A DNA stretch of 64,000 nt from Caldithrix sp. (GCA_020722815.1 DYKB01000003.1:191502-255501), one strand, 5' to 3'; shown: positions 1 through 10,146, numbered from the stretch's first letter. The notes: generated by a model not told the origin, from the letters alone. Translations and numbers: made by a program.

Positions 1-3000
1 CCAGAGATAGTTTCCCCGGCTAAGCCATTCAGCTGAACAGGCAAATCATGTAAACGTCCAATTACCAGACCCGCATCCGGGACCGTTAAAATCAGCGGTT
101 CGGGATTGAGGGAAAAATATGAAACCGGGCTCCAGTTCGGTCCATTACCGCGGCGGTCAAATATTCCCACCCGAAAAGCATAAATGATGTTCGGCTCCAG
201 ATTCGCCACCCAAATCGCGTGTTCAGTCTGTAAGGATTCAATTGGCTGGCGTTTTTCCAACAAAGAATCCGGACCATACATGAGTATCGCCGTGGTTGGC
301 TCTGAGGTCTTCCACTCAATTGAGGCGCCGCGGGCATACGTACGTCGAACAAAGGGCTTTTGGATGAATTCCGGAATACTTTGATCCTGAACTGAAATAA
401 AAGCTGTCCGGGTACTACCAGCAATCAGGCGATAATTAAAAACCAAATCACTAATGATGACCGGTGATTTTTTTCCGAATTCATCTGTTTCTTTGACCAT
501 GCCTTGGATTTCCAGCAAACGCCCCTGACCCCGAAGTTCACCACTGCCGGTGGCACTCACCTTAATCAGGGTTGGGGTGATTTTATTGATTTTCAATTCC
601 CAGCCCTTCGCCAACGTTCGCTCAAGGCTGATACCGCCGGGTGAAATGAGCGTAGAATCAAAGGCAACGGTCATTTCAAAATGCCGGATATTTTTATGCT
701 GAACATTTTGAATGAAGACAGGAAGCGAAAAGCTTTTTCCCATGGCGAGCGTCGTATCCGATATCAAAGCTTCGACTTCATTGCCCGCGGAGGTTTTAAA
801 GGTTAAATCCGGACTGGAAATCGGTCCAGCACCAGACGCTCCTGTCATTTTCACCTGAAAATGATAAGTTGTGGCAGCCTGGAGTCCAAAAATTTCCATT
901 TCATGATAAGTATCCAGTTTAGAATACGGCAGCGAGAAACCATAATTCGCATCCAGACCATAATCGATAACGCCCGTTGTCGGCAGGTCAGAGACCCAGA
1001 AAATTTTAACAGAATTTTTATGAATTTCAATCGCTCCCGGGCCAATCAAAAATTTCGGTGCTGACCTTTTTCGCGTGGTGAAATAGCCATCAATAGTTTG
1101 AACATTTTCGGCCGATTCATTAATTCGCGCATGAACAATTTGTAACGGTGTTCGCACATCATAGCTTCGGGGATTATAAGGTGTAAAATTGAGATTGACC
1201 AGAACCCCCTCCTTTTGGGTATTCCAGTTCCCCTTTAATTGGACCGACAGCGTACTGTCCGTAAGATGTTCGGCCTGAATATCCCAGTCCCGGGTTATCG
1301 CACCAACGAAGGTGGGATAATTAAATTTCAGTACTCGCGTATCATATTTTAAAATCAAATCAGCCGTGTATATCGGATAACTGTTTCCATTCACTGGATT
1401 ATCAAGCTCTACGGGCAGAAAAAAGGCTTCACCGACATCATATCCAATTGAGGGTACCGATAAAATCAATTCCTGTCGATTTTGCATGTAAAATTCACCT
1501 GATTTTAATTTCAATCCCCCATTGCCAGCTGCATCAAAGGCCCCAATTGAATAATTAATTTTTTCACCCGGAATTAAATCTGTTAATTTAAAAACATGGC
1601 CGGTCGAAAGCCAATCACTTCGCAAAATTCCAGGCTCTTTGTTCACCGCATTATATTCCAGATAACTCGTGGTTGGTTCATTGGTTTCCCAATAAATAAT
1701 AGCGGCGGTTGGCGAGAGTACTTCAATGATTGGCATTTCAACCAGTTTCGGTGCGACTCCATCCTTTACGGTTACCGTGCCCAGGTGGTAAGTGACTGGA
1801 ATATTTCCATTATTCATCTTCACATCAGCAAAATATACAGGAATAACATCGCCGATTTGCGATCTGTCTTTTAAAACTTCAAACTGGACCGTAACTAATT
1901 CACCTGTATCGGCAATCGCCGTACTCCCGTTCAACTTAATTTCCAGGATTCCCTGTTCTTTATTATCCTGAAAACCAGGTGCTCCCCAGGTTTCCACCAC
2001 CGTGCCACTGGTCGAAACAATTCCAGCAAAAAATTTATTCACATCATAACGTAGTTGAAATTGTACCTGCTTGACGGCCTGACCTTTCAATTCAGTTATT
2101 TTAATCGGCAATTTAAAACCGGATCCAAGAGGTTCAAAGCGGTCGGGGATGTTCAGTTGCACTTCATTTCCACCTGTTGTCTGAAAAGTACCATCCGGGG
2201 AAACAGCCGGATTCCCACCGTTCTCTCCTGCACTGGCAGCAATAAAATGATAACTTGTATTCGGCAATAATCCATTAATATTAATGAGGTGTGTGGTTAC
2301 AAATTGCCCATTATGTTCGGAATTCCCATAATTTTGACCCGTTCCAAATTGAACCTGGCTGGTAGACGGCAAATCCGTGAGCCAGAAAACCGATGCCATA
2401 TTTGAAGAAATATTATCCACGATTGGCCCAAAAGTAATTTTGGGAGCCGCCGTATCATCAACTCCTTTTAATCGCAACAACCCATTCTGGATTGAGACAA
2501 TTGGAAATCCCTCATTTAGCGTAAATTCCTCAATCTCAAAAGCGGTATTTATTTTTCGCCCGGCTGGATTGGCGACAGATACTTCTAAAAAGACGAGTTT
2601 GCCACTATCTTTCATATAGGTGCCACCAGATGCCTGAATCAGGGCGAGATTGCCTTTTACCTGAAAACGGGGTTCAGGCCAATTCTGAATAATTGTTCCA
2701 CCTTTTGAAATACCATTAATGGTCACATATTCCGGATCGAACCTAACCGCGCAAAACCATTTGTAAATATCCGACAGGGGATTATTGATAAAATGAATGG
2801 GGATTGTGTGATTGCCCGCCTCCACGCGTAACGTATCTAATTTTACAATAAAAGGCTCACGCTTTGCCGTTGTAAAACTACTTTCGCTGCTTTCGACCGG
2901 GCCATTTCCACTGGAATCGAAGGCGGCAATTTTAAAAAAATATCGGGTTTCCGGTTTCAAACCGGTTACCAGAATCCAATGATCTTTTACCCGATAAGGA

Positions 3001-4295
3001 CTTATTTTTTCATATAAATACGTTTGTGAGGCTTCGCCGTAGGAAATGCGACTATTGGCTGGTTCATCGGTTTCCCAACGAACGCTGGCGGTAGAAGCCG
3101 TTATTTTTTCAAAGTAAGGCGGAATAAGCAACCGGGGTGCCCGGGTATCCTGAACCAGAAAACGACCGTTGTGAGTGGTCGTTAGAATCGCACCGGAATT
3201 AAGCTTCGAATTTTTAAAAGTCAAAGCCCCGTAAGCGCCTAATCGTGCTTTTGGATTGACATAAAAATGCAAATTAATGAGTTTCCCTGCACCTGTTAAG
3301 GGTGTCGATCCTTCAATTGAAAAGGTGACCTGTCCGGAATTTACGGAATAGGCAGGTAACCGCCAGAATGCGGTCAGACATTCTTCACTGGAAAATCGAG
3401 CAAAGGTTAGCAAGTCTGTATTGAACTGAATCATTGTCCCAAATTGTATAATTCCTAAACCCGAAATGTCCGAAATTGAAATGGGGATGATAACTTCGGT
3501 GCCCGGATCTTTTCCCACTTCGGGAAGGCTCAGAATAATTTTTGAAGTATTAAAAATGCCCATCGGACTTGAAACAGGTCCATTGTTGTAGGCATCCGTT
3601 GATTTCACCCGATAATAATATTTTTGCGCTGGTTCAAGATTGGTAATTTTCACCTGATGCATCAATGATAACGCATTATTTGCTTCTGAAAAGCCAAAAT
3701 TTTCTGTTAATCCATATTCGACAACACTATTGGCCGGCTCATCCGTCTCCCAAGTAATAATAACCGAATTCGCCATCACGGCTGAAATAGTCGGACCGGA
3801 CAGTATTTTAGGCGGCTCAGTGTCGTGAATTACAAAGAAAGTACCATTTTGAGTATCAGCGGTTGGGGTCCCATTATTAAATTTGAAATTTAAAAATGTC
3901 AACTGGCTGATGCTGCCGGGCACAGCCGTGGGTTTGACCTGAAAATTTAAAAAAAGAAGCGTGCCGGCGCTACTCAGCGCGATCGTTCCTTCTGATTTTA
4001 CTTTTATGGCGCCTTCTGAAATAACAATAGAAGGATTACTCCAGCCTTGTGAAAGGGTTCCATCTATCGTAATTCCTTTTGCAATGAGGATGGTGGGATT
4101 AAACATGAGATTAAATTCATAACTCACAATATTTTGACCACCCATCTCACTCACCATAATGGGTATATCGATATTTTTACCAGGCGGTTGTTCACGATTG
4201 GGTATCGAGACATCGATTGCCGCGGCTTCATTAAACATCAAAAAAAGAATTAAAATACCAAAATAGCGCATAAATAAACATGAAATCCTTTTCAT
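1..4295 (-). CDS. Giant secreted protein of alternating cohesin-like and fibronectin-III modules (3' end outside window)
   Basis: Reading from the ATG at 4295 gives 1,431 uninterrupted codons that run off the left edge. A GGAAGGA ribosome site lies 5-6 bases upstream. Residues 1-26 form a signal peptide (basic start, hydrophobic core, ending EAAA). The rest is a regular array of about 230-residue units. Each has a cohesin-like beta domain (for example YEFNLMFNPTIL, then GTLLFLNFQV) followed by an FN3-like domain with a recurring W-x-T-D/N-E/L-P core (ITWETDEPANSVVEYG, VRWETDEPANSRISYG) and a G-L-x-P-x-T-x-Y-x-F strand. Six complete units and the start of a seventh are visible. Cohesin domains classically bind dockerins, and similar domains also serve as surface adhesin modules. 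No clear dockerin lies in the neighbours. A surface scaffold or adhesin role is inference. The C-terminus, where a sorting tail would be expected, is not seen. Confidence 0.85.
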   Translation of the reverse strand, partial: MKRISCLFMRYFGILILFLMFNEAAAIDVSIPNREQPPGKNIDIPIMVSEMGGQNIVSYEFNLMFNPTILIAKGITIDGTLSQGWSNPSIVISEGAIKVKSEGTIALSSAGTLLFLNFQVKPTAVPGSISQLTFLNFKFNNGTPTADTQNGTFFVIHDTEPPKILSGPTISAVMANSVIITWETDEPANSVVEYGLTENFGFSEANNALSLMHQVKITNLEPAQKYYYRVKSTDAYNNGPVSSPMGIFNTSKIILSLPEVGKDPGTEVIIPISISDISGLGIIQFGTMIQFNTDLLTFARFSSEECLTAFWRLPAYSVNSGQVTFSIEGSTPLTGAGKLINLHFYVNPKARLGAYGALTFKNSKLNSGAILTTTHNGRFLVQDTRAPRLLIPPYFEKITASTASVRWETDEPANSRISYGEASQTYLYEKISPYRVKDHWILVTGLKPETRYFFKIAAFDSSGNGPVESSESSFTTAKREPFIVKLDTLRVEAGNHTIPIHFINNPLSDIYKWFCAVRFDPEYVTINGISKGGTIIQNWPEPRFQVKGNLALIQASGGTYMKDSGKLVFLEVSVANPAGRKINTAFEIEEFTLNEGFPIVSIQNGLLRLKGVDDTAAPKITFGPIVDNISSNMASVFWLTDLPSTSQVQFGTGQNYGNSEHNGQFVTTHLININGLLPNTSYHFIAASAGENGGNPAVSPDGTFQTTGGNEVQLNIPDRFEPLGSGFKLPIKITELKGQAVKQVQFQLRYDVNKFFAGIVSTSGTVVETWGAPGFQDNKEQGILEIKLNGSTAIADTGELVTVQFEVLKDRSQIGDVIPVYFADVKMNNGNIPVTYHLGTVTVKDGVAPKLVEMPIIEVLSPTAAIIYWETNEPTTSYLEYNAVNKEPGILRSDWLSTGHVFKLTDLIPGEKINYSIGAFDAAGNGGLKLKSGEFYMQNRQELILSVPSIGYDVGEAFFLPVELDNPVNGNSYPIYTADLILKYDTRVLKFNYPTFVGAITRDWDIQAEHLTDSTLSVQLKGNWNTQKEGVLVNLNFTPYNPRSYDVRTPLQIVHARINESAENVQTIDGYFTTRKRSAPKFLIGPGAIEIHKNSVKIFWVSDLPTTGVIDYGLDANYGFSLPYSKLDTYHEMEIFGLQAATTYHFQVKMTGASGAGPISSPDLTFKTSAGNEVEALISDTTLAMGKSFSLPVFIQNVQHKNIRHFEMTVAFDSTLISPGGISLERTLAKGWELKINKITPTLIKVSATGSGELRGQGRLLEIQGMVKETDEFGKKSPVIISDLVFNYRLIAGSTRTAFISVQDQSIPEFIQKPFVRRTYARGASIEWKTSEPTTAILMYGPDSLLEKRQPIESLQTEHAIWVANLEPNIIYAFRVGIFDRRGNGPNWSPVSYFSLNPEPLILTVPDAGLVIGRLHDLPVQLNGLAGETIS

Positions 4296-4692
4296 TTAAA
4301 TCCTTCCAAATCTAAAGGCTTATCTTAAAAAATGGCGTAAGTTTTTGACATAATTAAAAGTTACAGCATTTCAAAGGTGGATTAATGCAAATTTCATGCT
4401 ACAAAAAATTACTCTTTATTAGAAGATAATAATACCACCTATTAATTTGTTTTAATTTAAGTTAAACTACCTATTTTAAACCTTTCGATCCGAAATAATC
4501 TGAATGATTGCTAAAAAATCTTTCACTTAATATTACTATTAAAAATGCGATGTATCGATGAGCCTCCCCTAAAAAGTACGCGCCTATCATGCCGGGCAAA
4601 ATAAGAAACCTCATTATTTATAAAAAAAATAGATTTTAAATTAATTTTTTTTAAAATTAATATTTTTAAATTAATTTTTATATATATTAGAT
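4296..4692. other. AT-rich non-coding gap upstream of the cohesin/FN3 gene
   Basis: No gene is seen. The stretch from about 4617 to 4690 is almost pure A/T and contains two close copies of TTTTAAATTAATTTTT. The promoter of the leftward cohesin/FN3 gene should lie here, but I cannot single out -35/-10 boxes in such AT-rich DNA. The IS4-family element begins at the right end. Confidence 0.5.
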
Positions 4693-6019
4693 CACTACTG
4701 TCAAAATGATATTAAGAAACAATACCATTAATATATATAAAAATATAAGTTTAAAATAGAAAAAAATAGAGGATCTACTTGAAATAATTTTTTATATTTA
4801 GGTCATTCTATTAAACAATTTTGAAAGGGATGACTGATGTATTCAGGAAAAATTATTTTTGCCCAGCTTATCTCCTTTTTACCCATTAAGGCCTTTCGCC
4901 GGTGTGTAAAAAGATATCGCGGCGAGCAAAAAGTCAAAAGCTTTTCGTGTTGGGACCAATTTCTGTGTATGGCTTTTGCGCAACTGACCTACCGTGAAAG
5001 TTTCCGTGATATCGAATCGTGTTTGCGCGGTTTGCAGCACAAACTGTATCACCTGGGATTTCGGAGTAAAATCTCCCGAAGCACGTTAGCGGATGCCAAC
5101 CAATCGCGAGATTGGCGTATCTATGCGGACTTTGCGCAAATATTAATTCATCAAGCGCGACATCTTTATCACGATGACGCTTTTATTCTGGAATTACACG
5201 ATACGGTTTATGCGTTCGATTCGACCACGATCGATTTGTGTCTGGCGCTTTTTCCCTGGACCATTTTTAGAAAAAACAAAAGTGCCGTTAAGCTTCACAC
5301 TTTATTAGATTTAAGCGGCAGTATTCCTTCGTTTATTTGGATTACTCATGGCAAATATCCGGATGTAAAAATTCTAGATCAGCTTATTCCCGAACCTGGA
5401 GCAATGTATTTGATGGACCGCGGCTCTATCGATTTTAAACGCCTGTTTGCGTTAAATCAGGCGAAAGCTTTTTTCATCGTCCGCGCGAAAACCAATTTTC
5501 AATTTCGGCGGGTCTATTCCCACCCAATTGATAAGGTAACAGGCTTAAAATGCGATCAAACAATCCGCGTTTCTGGATTTTATACCGCCAAAGATTATCC
5601 GGAAAAACTTCGGCGTATCAAATTCTATGATCGGGAAACGGATAAAACGCTAACTTTTATTACCAATAATTCATCGCTTCCAGCGTTAACTATTGGCCAA
5701 CTTTATAAAGGTCGATGGAAGGTTGAATTATTTTTTAAATGGATAAAACAGCATCTTCGAATAAAATCGTTTTTGGGTACGTCCGAAAATGCTGTCAAAA
5801 CGCAAATTTGGATTGCGATCTCAATTTATGTCCTAATTGCAATTGTTAAAAAATTATTGAAAATTGATATTCCGCTCTACACTTTTTTACAAATTTTAAG
5901 TGTAACGCTATTTGAAAAAGTTCATATTTTACAATTAGTTACAGAAACAGAACCTAAAACTGAATTACCTAAAAGTCATAACCAACTTAATTTATTTGAC
6001 TTATAAGCGGACAGTAGTG
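4693..6019 (+). mobile_element. IS4-family insertion sequence
   Basis: A 10-bp perfect terminal inverted repeat, CACTACTGTC at 4693-4702 and GACAGTAGTG at 6010-6019, brackets a single complete transposase gene. The element is about 1.33 kb. I see no convincing direct target repeat in the bases flanking the two ends, so the exact boundary, or past rearrangement at one side, is uncertain. It sits between the cohesin/FN3 gene and the GH10 xylanase. Confidence 0.8.
4837..6006 (+). CDS. IS4-family transposase (DUF4372-type N-terminus)
   Basis: This 389-residue protein appears full length and undisrupted, starting at an ATG preceded by GAAAGGGA. The N-terminal part (residues 1-70, CWDQFLCMAFAQLTYRESFRDIE) matches the DUF4372 domain of IS4-type transposases. 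The DDE catalytic residues are visible: D in AFDSTTIDL, D in YLMDRGSIDF, and E within YKGRWKVELFFKWIK. That last motif fits the Y-x2-R-x3-E-x6-K signature diagnostic of the IS4 family. The intact frame and intact ends suggest it may still be active (inference). Confidence 0.93.
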   Translation: MYSGKIIFAQLISFLPIKAFRRCVKRYRGEQKVKSFSCWDQFLCMAFAQLTYRESFRDIESCLRGLQHKLYHLGFRSKISRSTLADANQSRDWRIYADFAQILIHQARHLYHDDAFILELHDTVYAFDSTTIDLCLALFPWTIFRKNKSAVKLHTLLDLSGSIPSFIWITHGKYPDVKILDQLIPEPGAMYLMDRGSIDFKRLFALNQAKAFFIVRAKTNFQFRRVYSHPIDKVTGLKCDQTIRVSGFYTAKDYPEKLRRIKFYDRETDKTLTFITNNSSLPALTIGQLYKGRWKVELFFKWIKQHLRIKSFLGTSENAVKTQIWIAISIYVLIAIVKKLLKIDIPLYTFLQILSVTLFEKVHILQLVTETEPKTELPKSHNQLNLFDL

Positions 6020-6536
6020 TTTTGGTATAGATTTTCTTTCGGTTTTGTTACACCCCTTATTTTAAAAAATCTTTATATCCATTGCAATATTTTTTACTGT
6101 TAAAAATAGTCGTTTGAACAGGTTTTATGGCTTTGTCTTTTATTTCTGCAAACTTTTCGATTGCACCAAAGCTGCCCTATCACCCTGACATCTCCCCCAA
6201 TGGCGCAAAATATTTACGCCATAATCTGGAATAAAATTCAGACCTTCGAGGTTTTCTTATAGAAATCCCGTTATAATACTGAACATCAGAAATCTGACGA
6301 GAAAAACCTCGAAGATCATGCCCCGGTGTTTTGGGAGAATACAAGAGGAGGGAATAGCGATGACCTCTCCATTTGGGAAATAGTCGGGGTGAGGCTCATG
6401 AGTATGATTCAACAGTAGCTTAAAAAAAGTATAAGGTAATGAAGATTTACCTGCTTTTTAGATGAAAGTTTAACATTTTCATTAGCCGATACCATTTTTT
6501 TATTACCCAAATGGGAAAACTAAACATGATGCCGAC
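6020..6536. other. Non-coding gap between IS and xylanase
   Basis: No gene is supported here. The gap holds the palindromic repeat described separately at 6241-6318 and a short hairpin, ATGGCG...CGCCAT, near 6200-6223. The rest looks unstructured. Confidence 0.5.
6241..6318. repeat. Dispersed palindromic repeat (GACCTTCGAGG family), copy 1
   Basis: GACCTTCGAGGTTTTC at the left is answered by GAGAAAAACCTCGAAGATC at the right, giving an imperfect inverted repeat with an internal spacer of about 45 bases. The same arm sequence recurs at 29951-29972 (one arm) and 34561-34630 (both arms). That marks it as a dispersed intergenic repeat rather than a local terminator. Confidence 0.75.
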
Positions 6537-8966
6537 CTATTTTAATAATAACATTTTCTGGGAAATAACATGATCCCCGGCGACTAATCGGTAAAAATAG
6601 GGGCCACTTACCACTTTTGAGCCATCGGAACTTTTCGCATCCCAAGTAACATCGTAAACGCCTGCATTTAAAAGCTCATTTACCAGTGTAACAACTTCGC
6701 GGCCAAGTACATCATAAATTTTGAGACTAATTTTAGTGGTTTCGGTGATGCTAAATCTGATATTTGTGATCGGATTAAATGGATTCGGATAATTTTGTTC
6801 TAAATTGAAACGAACAGGTAACGCATTTTTTGTTGGCTCAACATTGGCGATATAGTCCTTCAGATATTGCGCCAGCCACTTCATCGCAGGTCTCCAGGTA
6901 CCATCAGAAAGTACAAGATGACAGGTCGTTTGCCACATTCGGCCTTCGAGGTATCCCCACAGTGTTATCCCTTTTACTCCCGGATGTTCCCCAATTACCG
7001 GGAATATCTTCTGATACAACTGCAATTGCTGGGTATCATTTGGGGTACCGGCATTATTCAGGTTACCTAAATCCATTTCGGATATATAAATCGGCAAACC
7101 GGTCGCTGCCAGCCGGTCTAAATTACTTTTTAGGGTATTGACATTGGCCGATTCAAATTCAAAGCGGTGCCCCTGCACGCCAATACCATCAATTAATTTT
7201 CGTTCCAGCAATAAGTTAATAATTTTGAGGTAATTGGTCGTTGCTGTATTGTCGTTGATAATTCCATAATCATTCAGCAGCAATTTGGCATTGGGCAGGT
7301 ATTTCCTTGCCAGTTTGAAAGAATTTATCACCCAATCCCAACCCGTTTCTCCATTGCCGCCCAGTGCCTTTTTATAGTTGGCTCTTCCATTGGCACCATC
7401 TGGCGGATTGTGTCCGGCCAATGGTTCATTCACGACATCCATCATATCCATTTTAGGGTATCGTTCTCCAATCTTTCTAAACCAGGTTGTGATGTATTTC
7501 ATCGGCAGCGCGGAGTCAAGACCGGAAATCCAGGAGGGTTGCTGCTGTCCCCAGATTAAGGTATGACCTTTAAAAATTAATTTGTTATCAATCGCACATT
7601 TGTAAGCCCGATCAAATCCAGTCCAATTCCATCGGGTGGTATCCTGTGATCCTGCCACGTTAGCCCATTTGCTGGCATTTTCGGGTGTCACCGGCGTCCA
7701 ATAATTGGCAAAAATTTCATCCTGAACATCGCTGTATGCACTCCCCAGGAATTTTGCCGCGCCGGAGGCAAGTGGTGGACCTTTAAAATACTTGCTTGAA
7801 TCAGGTTCAGTTTTAGTAGCTGAGCCAGGCAATTCTTTATCAAGCGCTTCAACGGTAAAATATATACTGGTTTTTCCGAATGCAATTTTGTCAATATACA
7901 ATCCGTCTTCACGACTGGCGATTTGAAAGGTTTTTGAAAGACTATCGATATTAACAAAGAAGGATGCACCCAGTGCGGCACCTTGATAAAAATTTTTGGT
8001 AATATTAACCCATTTCCAGACCTGTGAACCGAGAGTTCCCGGGCCGTCCACAAAATCGGTCGCGTTGGAGAAGCCAGCACCAGCAAGGCCATTGATAAAT
8101 ACCCAGTCGGCACTTGCGGTATCGCTTTTTACACCGAATCCTCTGCCATAAAAAAAGCTGTCATCATCATACCCGCCGGCGCCAACACGCACGCGGGCAA
8201 ATAAATTATAATAACCGGAATCCTGGAAGGTTACCTGGTATGTTATCACCCGGCTGGCATCCCCCGGACTGGTAAGTCCGGTATAGTTCTTCGAGGTTGT
8301 GATATATGTAATATCACCCTCCTGTTGCGTTAAAAATTCACTACCGATGGTACCGGATTCGGCTTCAACAATTACCGGTTTTTTGCCAGCATTAACATCC
8401 GCGATTTTAAGATTATCAACATAAATAACATTATTGGCATTGGCTGCATAATTGAAATGAATTGGCGCCCGGATAAAGGTTTGTTCGTCACTTACCGTGA
8501 ACTGCATTTTAAATTCTTTCCATTCGGTCGTAAGCGTAGCTGGACGGATAGCACTGTATTCCGCATAAGAATACCGGCCGACCGTAAAGTTTACCTGGGC
8601 TCCTGCTTTTTCCGCTTTGGCCCAGATCGAGTAACTATAAGTTGTACCCTGCTTAACAGGAAGACTATCGGCAACTGTCTGAATATCCCATTGATTTGTG
8701 CCTAAACCGTGAACGGAAATTTTTAGCGCACGGTTTCCCTGTTTAACAGGATTATCCACAATTTCGAATACCGCCGGTAGATTTATCGTTTCCACCACTT
8801 GTATTAACCAGCCGCGGACATCGACGTCTTTGACAATACCAGTATCTGAACTTTCAAAACCACCATTCCTTACGATTTGGGCAAATGTCATACTGGACAT
8901 TAAACAAAAAATAAGAATGCCCCCCCAAATATAAGTTGATAATAGTCGTTTCTTACTTTTTTTCAT
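6537..8966 (-). CDS. Secreted multidomain GH10 endo-1,4-beta-xylanase
   Basis: The 809-residue protein has a signal peptide (1-29), then a CBM4/9-like carbohydrate-binding domain (about 30-190, beginning IVRNGGFESSD). A CBM6/35-like domain follows (about 196-372, VEAESGTIG...), then a GH10 catalytic domain (about 390-708) and a FlgD-Ig/type IX sorting tail (about 722-809, NYPNPFNPITNI...QKMLLLK). GH10 retaining catalysis uses two glutamates. The acid/base is E514 in DVVNEP and the nucleophile is E630 in YISEMDL. All expected elements are present, so it should cleave xylan outside the cell. The ATG has a TGGAGGT ribosome site five bases upstream. That site lies inside the end of the truncated SMP-30-like frame, which overlaps by 14 bases. 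Confidence 0.95.
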   Translation of the reverse strand: MKKSKKRLLSTYIWGGILIFCLMSSMTFAQIVRNGGFESSDTGIVKDVDVRGWLIQVVETINLPAVFEIVDNPVKQGNRALKISVHGLGTNQWDIQTVADSLPVKQGTTYSYSIWAKAEKAGAQVNFTVGRYSYAEYSAIRPATLTTEWKEFKMQFTVSDEQTFIRAPIHFNYAANANNVIYVDNLKIADVNAGKKPVIVEAESGTIGSEFLTQQEGDITYITTSKNYTGLTSPGDASRVITYQVTFQDSGYYNLFARVRVGAGGYDDDSFFYGRGFGVKSDTASADWVFINGLAGAGFSNATDFVDGPGTLGSQVWKWVNITKNFYQGAALGASFFVNIDSLSKTFQIASREDGLYIDKIAFGKTSIYFTVEALDKELPGSATKTEPDSSKYFKGPPLASGAAKFLGSAYSDVQDEIFANYWTPVTPENASKWANVAGSQDTTRWNWTGFDRAYKCAIDNKLIFKGHTLIWGQQQPSWISGLDSALPMKYITTWFRKIGERYPKMDMMDVVNEPLAGHNPPDGANGRANYKKALGGNGETGWDWVINSFKLARKYLPNAKLLLNDYGIINDNTATTNYLKIINLLLERKLIDGIGVQGHRFEFESANVNTLKSNLDRLAATGLPIYISEMDLGNLNNAGTPNDTQQLQLYQKIFPVIGEHPGVKGITLWGYLEGRMWQTTCHLVLSDGTWRPAMKWLAQYLKDYIANVEPTKNALPVRFNLEQNYPNPFNPITNIRFSITETTKISLKIYDVLGREVVTLVNELLNAGVYDVTWDAKSSDGSKVVSGPYFYRLVAGDHVISQKMLLLK

Positions 8967-9537
8967 TTTTACCTCCAGGTAATTTGGTTGATAGTGCCAA
9001 AGTCGTCAGAAGCTGAAGAACTCCTTTCGGACTTATGCGATAAATTCCATTAAAGCTTAGCTCCTTTTTTTGTCCAATTGGAATATTGAAATCCGGATCA
9101 GTAAAAAAAATTGCACCGTCGGATTGAACAACCAAATCGTTGGGGCGGCGGAACCGCTTCCCATCGTATTTATCAGCAAGCGATGTTTGGGAGCCGTCTC
9201 CTTTAAAACGTACAATTCTTCTCAGGCCCATCTGACCAGCAATCAGGTTCCCTTTTAAGTCATAAGTCAATCCATTTGTATTATTGGAGGGACTTAAATA
9301 AACTTCCTTACCCTTTTCAGACGTCCATTTATAGATTTTATTGCCCTTAATATCCGAGAACAACAAACCGATTCCATTTTTCCAAAGGAGTCCTTCCGGT
9401 TGTAAAATGCCCGAAGCGATTTCTTCAAGCCTGGCATTCGGGTCCAGAATTGATTGCGAAAAAATTGGTGATTGGTTCAGTATGAGCACGATGGCGGCAA
9501 TGAGTATAAAACGTAACAAAGCTGCTTTTTTAATCAC
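8953..9537 (-). pseudogene. SMP-30/gluconolactonase-like protein, C-terminally truncated
   Basis: The 194 residues begin at a GTG with a good AAGGAGAT site and a signal peptide (1-28). The family motifs EGLLWKNGIGLLFSDI and RRPNDLVVQSDGAIFFTDP are present, the latter carrying the conserved Asn. Family members run to about 300 residues, and the last third of the beta-propeller is missing here. After GVLQLLTTL the frame runs straight into the leader and ribosome site of the xylanase gene and stops inside it. This is best read as a deletion that fused the gene to the xylanase leader (inference). Family members hydrolyse sugar lactones. Function here is probably lost. Confidence 0.75.
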
Positions 9538-9592
9538 ATCATCTCCTTAATTTACAATAAGTTGTGTAAAAGGCTATTTTTTTCAAACAATT

Positions 9593-9622
9593 TGTAGCGG
9601 CGCAATGGATTGCGCCGCTACA
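9593..9622. repeat. Perfect 14-bp palindrome with GG loop
   Basis: TGTAGCGGCGCAAT (9593-9606) is followed by GG and its exact complement (9609-9622). It lies between the esterase fragment and the SMP-30-like gene, both on the minus strand. There is no T-tract, so it resembles a REP-type repeat more than an intrinsic terminator. I saw no second copy in the window. Confidence 0.8.
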
Positions 9623-9657
9623 TGTAATTAAATTCAGTCAAATTTCAGGACTTTGAT

Positions 9658-10146
9658 CTATTCCTTAAACAGCAATTGCGCAAATTCATGCAACCCGCGC
9701 CGCCAGCTCTGCCACTCGTGAGCCGTAAACTGAGAGACATAGAAATGCGTATTCATCCCAGCCGCTTTAAGCGCATCAGTGTCCGCTTTCGGATCGCCCC
9801 CGAAGCGTGTTTTTCCATTTTCAATCTCCCGACTGCCATAGCTGATGAACAACAGCTTAATTTTCTCTTTAAAACCAGGCGCTTTATTAACATCTTCCAT
9901 ACTGATACTACCGCCGCTGAACATGCCGACATCTGAGAACATTTCAGGATTGGCAAGCGTAATGACCCGTGTCTGCATGCCGCCCATGGAAAGTCCTGCC
10001 ATCGCTCTATGTTTTTGATCAGCCAACGTGCGAAAATTAGAATCAATCATGGGAATAATATCTTCCAACAAAGTCTTTTTAAATCCATCAGCCCAGCCTT
10101 CGGGTGGCCATGGTCCTGTGGGACGCTCGCCTGGACGTGGACGGGG
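9658..10146 (-). pseudogene. Esterase fragment (PF00756, feruloyl/acetyl-xylan esterase-like), 5' end missing
   Basis: About 162 residues of the C-terminal half of an esterase-D-type alpha/beta hydrolase remain. They include the nucleophile elbow GLSMGG and a C-terminal histidine in AHEWQSW. Relatives are about 280-390 residues, with a secretion signal and an oxyanion region upstream, and none of that is present. The reading frame continues into the terminal repeat of the element at 10147-10438, which supplies a fortuitous ATG. The DNA beyond that element contains no esterase sequence. Substrate assignment to xylan side chains rests on the neighbouring xylanase (inference). Confidence 0.8.
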
